From Xanthobacteraceae bacterium (GTDB taxonomy: Bacteria; Pseudomonadota; Alphaproteobacteria; Rhizobiales; Xanthobacteraceae): a stretch of 7,217 nucleotides of DNA. The notes beneath the pieces were generated by a model that was given only the letters and a program-made list of their open reading frames with translations, had not been told where the DNA came from and did no database searches. The stretch is taken from positions 1-7,217 of the forward strand of contig JASHRY010000049.1 of assembly GCA_030037105.1 (NCBI GenBank), written 5' to 3'. A program made the translations under genes and the position numbers. This document shows, piece by piece, positions 6,104-7,217 of the stretch (position 1 is the first letter of the stretch; every line of letters begins with the position of its first letter).

Positions 6104-6445
6104 GTGCGCCCTACCAGCCTTTCCGCGCATTGGATATCGAAACTGCGCGCACGTCAATTGCTGGCGGAGGAAGTCCGCCGTGCGCGCGTTGAAAGAGCCA
6201 AAGCCGAAAGAACCGAAACTGAAAGAGTCGAAGCTGAAAGAGCCGAAGCCGAAGCAAAGCGGAAAGAACTGCTGGACTCGTTCGGCGAACGACAGCGGGG
6301 TATGTGGTCCATCTATTGCGGGTCCGACAGTGCGGCGACGGCCCCGATTATCCTGCCGCATGGGATGGCATCCCCGGCATCAACGCTCTGCGTATCGTCC
6401 ATTGGGCCGGCGCGATATTGGAGCGAGCGGCCGGGTCGAGCCTAG
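6104..6445 (+). CDS. Doubtful open reading frame for a charged alpha-helical protein with pentapeptide repeats
   Basis: This 113-residue frame starts at GTG and has no recognisable ribosome binding site. Residues about 13-62 are charged and helix-forming, with the pentapeptide series ERAKA, ERTET, ERVEA, ERAEA encoded by a 15-bp tandem repeat. The rest (about 63-113) includes two cysteines and resembles nothing I know. Against it: the first 50 bases overlap the candidate promoter of the divergent secreted-protein gene, AGA codons are frequent, and other frames are open across the same stretch. In its favour, a candidate terminator lies downstream at 6481 on the same strand. A later start, such as TTG at 6158, is possible. 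It could also be a decayed fragment. Confidence 0.35.
   Translation: MRPTSLSAHWISKLRARQLLAEEVRRARVERAKAERTETERVEAERAEAEAKRKELLDSFGERQRGMWSIYCGSDSAATAPIILPHGMASPASTLCVSSIGPARYWSERPGRA
6129..6157 (-). promoter_or_regulatory. Candidate promoter of the Ser-rich secreted protein gene
   Basis: On the minus strand TTGACG (6152-6157) matches the -35 consensus at five of six bases. TCCAAT (6129-6134) matches -10 at four of six, with a 17-base spacer. TATCCA at 6131-6136 is an alternative -10 with a short 15-base spacer. The leader would be about 45 bases and include the AGGAG site. It overlaps the start of the plus-strand frame at 6104. Found by eye only. Confidence 0.33.
6191..6259 (+). repeat. 15-bp tandem repeat, four units plus a partial fifth
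   Basis: Four consecutive 15-base units of the form GAAAGAGYCGAAGCY lie at 6191-6205, 6206-6220, 6221-6235 and 6236-6250, followed by the partial GAAGCAAAG to 6259. The units differ at a few positions each. Because 15 is divisible by three, each frame keeps its reading through added or lost units: Glu/Arg/Ala-rich in the 6104 frame, Phe/Gly/Ser-rich on the minus strand. Confidence 0.85.
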
Positions 6446-6480
6446 TCGTGCGTTTCAGCCGGCTGAGCGTGGCCTATTTC

Positions 6481-6517
6481 AGGCCGCCGGGTCCGATGGC
6501 TTTGGCGGCCTTTTGTT
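6481..6517 (+). terminator. Candidate intrinsic terminator
   Basis: The arms AGGCCGCC (6481-6488) and GGCGGCCT (6504-6511) pair perfectly, eight bases, mostly G-C. The loop is 15 bases and the right arm is followed by TTTGTTGT. The loop is longer than usual and the T tract is broken, so this is weaker than the one at 3031. It faces rightward and lies 36 bases after the stop of the 6104 frame. Confidence 0.5.
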
Positions 6518-6609
6518 GTGTGCAGGCGGCGATCGGCTATGAATTCCATGCTATCGTTACCCCGAAGCTATTTTCCGTTTTTGATCTTGATATAAGTCTT
6601 TGATTTTAT

Positions 6610-6685
6610 TGGTGAGCCCGCTGGGATTTGAACCCAGGACCCCGTGATTAAAAGTCACGTGCTCTACCGACTGAGCTACGGGCTC
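6610..6685 (-). tRNA. tRNA-Lys (anticodon UUU), complete with encoded CCA
   Basis: Read on the minus strand from 6685, all arms close. The acceptor GAGCCCG pairs with CGGGCTC, and the D stem is GCTC/GAGC. The anticodon stem CGTGA/TCACG has the loop CTTTTAA (anticodon at 6650-6652). There is a five-base variable loop, and the T stem CTGGG/CCCAG has the loop TTCAAAT. The discriminator is A and the CCA end is encoded at 6610-6612. The anticodon reads AAA and AAG lysine codons. Its 3' end points toward the integrase remnant, the side where integrating elements usually lie when they use a tRNA as target. Confidence 0.98.
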
Positions 6686-6695
6686 GCGCGCACCT

Positions 6696-6725
6696 TCAAT
6701 AGCTTAAAACCCCTTTCGTTTTCCA
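6696..6725 (-). promoter_or_regulatory. Candidate promoter of the tRNA-Lys gene
   Basis: On the minus strand TGGAAA (6720-6725) and TATTGA (6696-6701) are separated by 18 bases. They are moderate matches to -35 and -10 boxes. The -10 box ends ten bases before the mature tRNA 5' end, so any leader would be only a few bases. The intergenic space to the divergent amidohydrolase gene is 174 bases, and I see no clear promoter for that gene in it. Confidence 0.3.
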
Positions 6726-6859
6726 GTCTCCGCCCCTTGCTGGATGTTCTTTCGGCGGAATAGCTATCATGTCGGATCAAATCGGCGCCAGGAACTTCGG
6801 TCCGATCTCTGATAGATTGAACCGCCCGCCGCCGGCTGATCGCTGAACGGAGAACACGA

Positions 6860-7217
6860 ATGCCCATCATCAACCGCGTCGCCGACCTGCAGGCCGAGAT
6901 TACGGCCTGGCGGCGCGACCTTCATGCCTATCCGGAACTCCTTTACGACGTGCACCGCACGGCGGCGACGGTTGCCGACAGGCTCAGGAGCTTCGGTTGC
7001 GACGACGTCGTTTCCGGCATCGGCCGAACCGGCGTGGTTGGCGTCATCCGCGGCCGCAAAGCCGGCGCCAAGGTGGTCGGGCTGCGCGCCGACATGGACG
7101 CGCTGCCGATCGAGGAGGAAACCGGCCTTGCCTATAAATCGACGGTGCCGGGCAAGATGCATGCCTGCGGCCATGACGGCCATACCGCCATGCTGCTCGG
7201 CGCCGCCAAATACCTGG
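6860..7217 (+). CDS. M20-family metal-dependent amidohydrolase (hippurate hydrolase / N-acyl amino acid deacylase type), 3' partial
   Basis: The first 119 residues are visible before the window ends. They show WRRDLHAYPELLYDVHRTA (17-35), the substrate-entry region of the family. GLRADMDALPIEEETG (74-89) follows and carries the conserved Asp pair. The metal-binding block HACGHDGHTAMLLGAA (101-116) has the Cys/His ligands of the two-metal site. Members cleave the amide bond of N-acyl amino acids such as hippurate, or of related compounds; the exact substrate cannot be told from the N-terminus. No signal peptide is present, so it is cytoplasmic. The ATG has GGAG (6849-6852) seven bases upstream. 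It is transcribed away from the tRNA-Lys gene and appears intact as far as it goes; a full protein would be about 390 residues. Confidence 0.93.
   Translation, partial: MPIINRVADLQAEITAWRRDLHAYPELLYDVHRTAATVADRLRSFGCDDVVSGIGRTGVVGVIRGRKAGAKVVGLRADMDALPIEEETGLAYKSTVPGKMHACGHDGHTAMLLGAAKYL

Noticed and set aside
6191..6259. CRISPR-like array
   Set aside because: The 15-bp units are tandem without spacers and no cas gene is present; it is a coding-type minisatellite.
6086..6361. Minus-strand frame with a Phe/Gly/Ser repeat
   Set aside because: The repeat is only the antisense reading of the 15-bp tandem repeat; no ribosome binding site or signal peptide was seen.
6767..7183. Minus-strand open frame opposite the amidohydrolase start
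   Set aside because: The plus strand encodes an unmistakable M20 metal-binding block there.

Overview
The window looks like chromosomal DNA from a high-GC alphaproteobacterium, most likely of the Bradyrhizobium/Rhodopseudomonas group (Nitrobacteraceae). This rests on the strong G/C preference at third codon positions, an IalB-family periplasmic protein, short palindromes of the type I recall as common between Bradyrhizobium genes, and an amidohydrolase start resembling proteins of that group. I could not run a search, so this placement is from memory of the families.

Layout. (1) Positions 2-2926 hold the 3' part of an autotransporter gene. Its passenger is built of Thr/Asn/Gly-rich repeats, followed by an autochaperone-like segment, a helical linker and a C-terminal beta-barrel. 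The gene is open to the left edge, so its true start is outside. (2) Positions 2927-3408 are non-coding: a 3' hairpin, a strong intrinsic terminator and three related REP-like palindromes. (3) Positions 3409-4698 encode a TIGR03032/DUF4915 protein of unknown function. (4) A candidate promoter then precedes an IalB-family periplasmic protein at 4848-5540. (5) Positions 5541-5742 hold the broken N-terminal end of a phage/island tyrosine integrase, with a frameshift and an in-frame TAG. (6) On the minus strand, 5755-6075 encodes a small Ser-rich secreted protein with a clear signal peptide and ribosome binding site. (7) A doubtful plus-strand reading frame at 6104-6445 carries a 15-bp tandem repeat coding for a charged helix, and a candidate terminator lies downstream. 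(8) A complete minus-strand tRNA-Lys(UUU) with encoded CCA lies at 6610-6685. (9) The 5' end of an M20-family amidohydrolase gene runs off the right edge from 6860.

How it fits together. There is no multi-gene operon here; most genes are single units with their own signals. Three neighbours are envelope or export related (autotransporter, IalB-like protein, Ser-rich secreted protein). The stretch 5541-6609 lies on the 3' side of the tRNA and contains the integrase remnant, so it may be an eroded integration site. I did not find a convincing new multi-component system. The items most worth a second look are the eroded integrase/tRNA region with its small Ser-rich secreted protein, the repeat-encoded charged helix, and the TIGR03032 protein.
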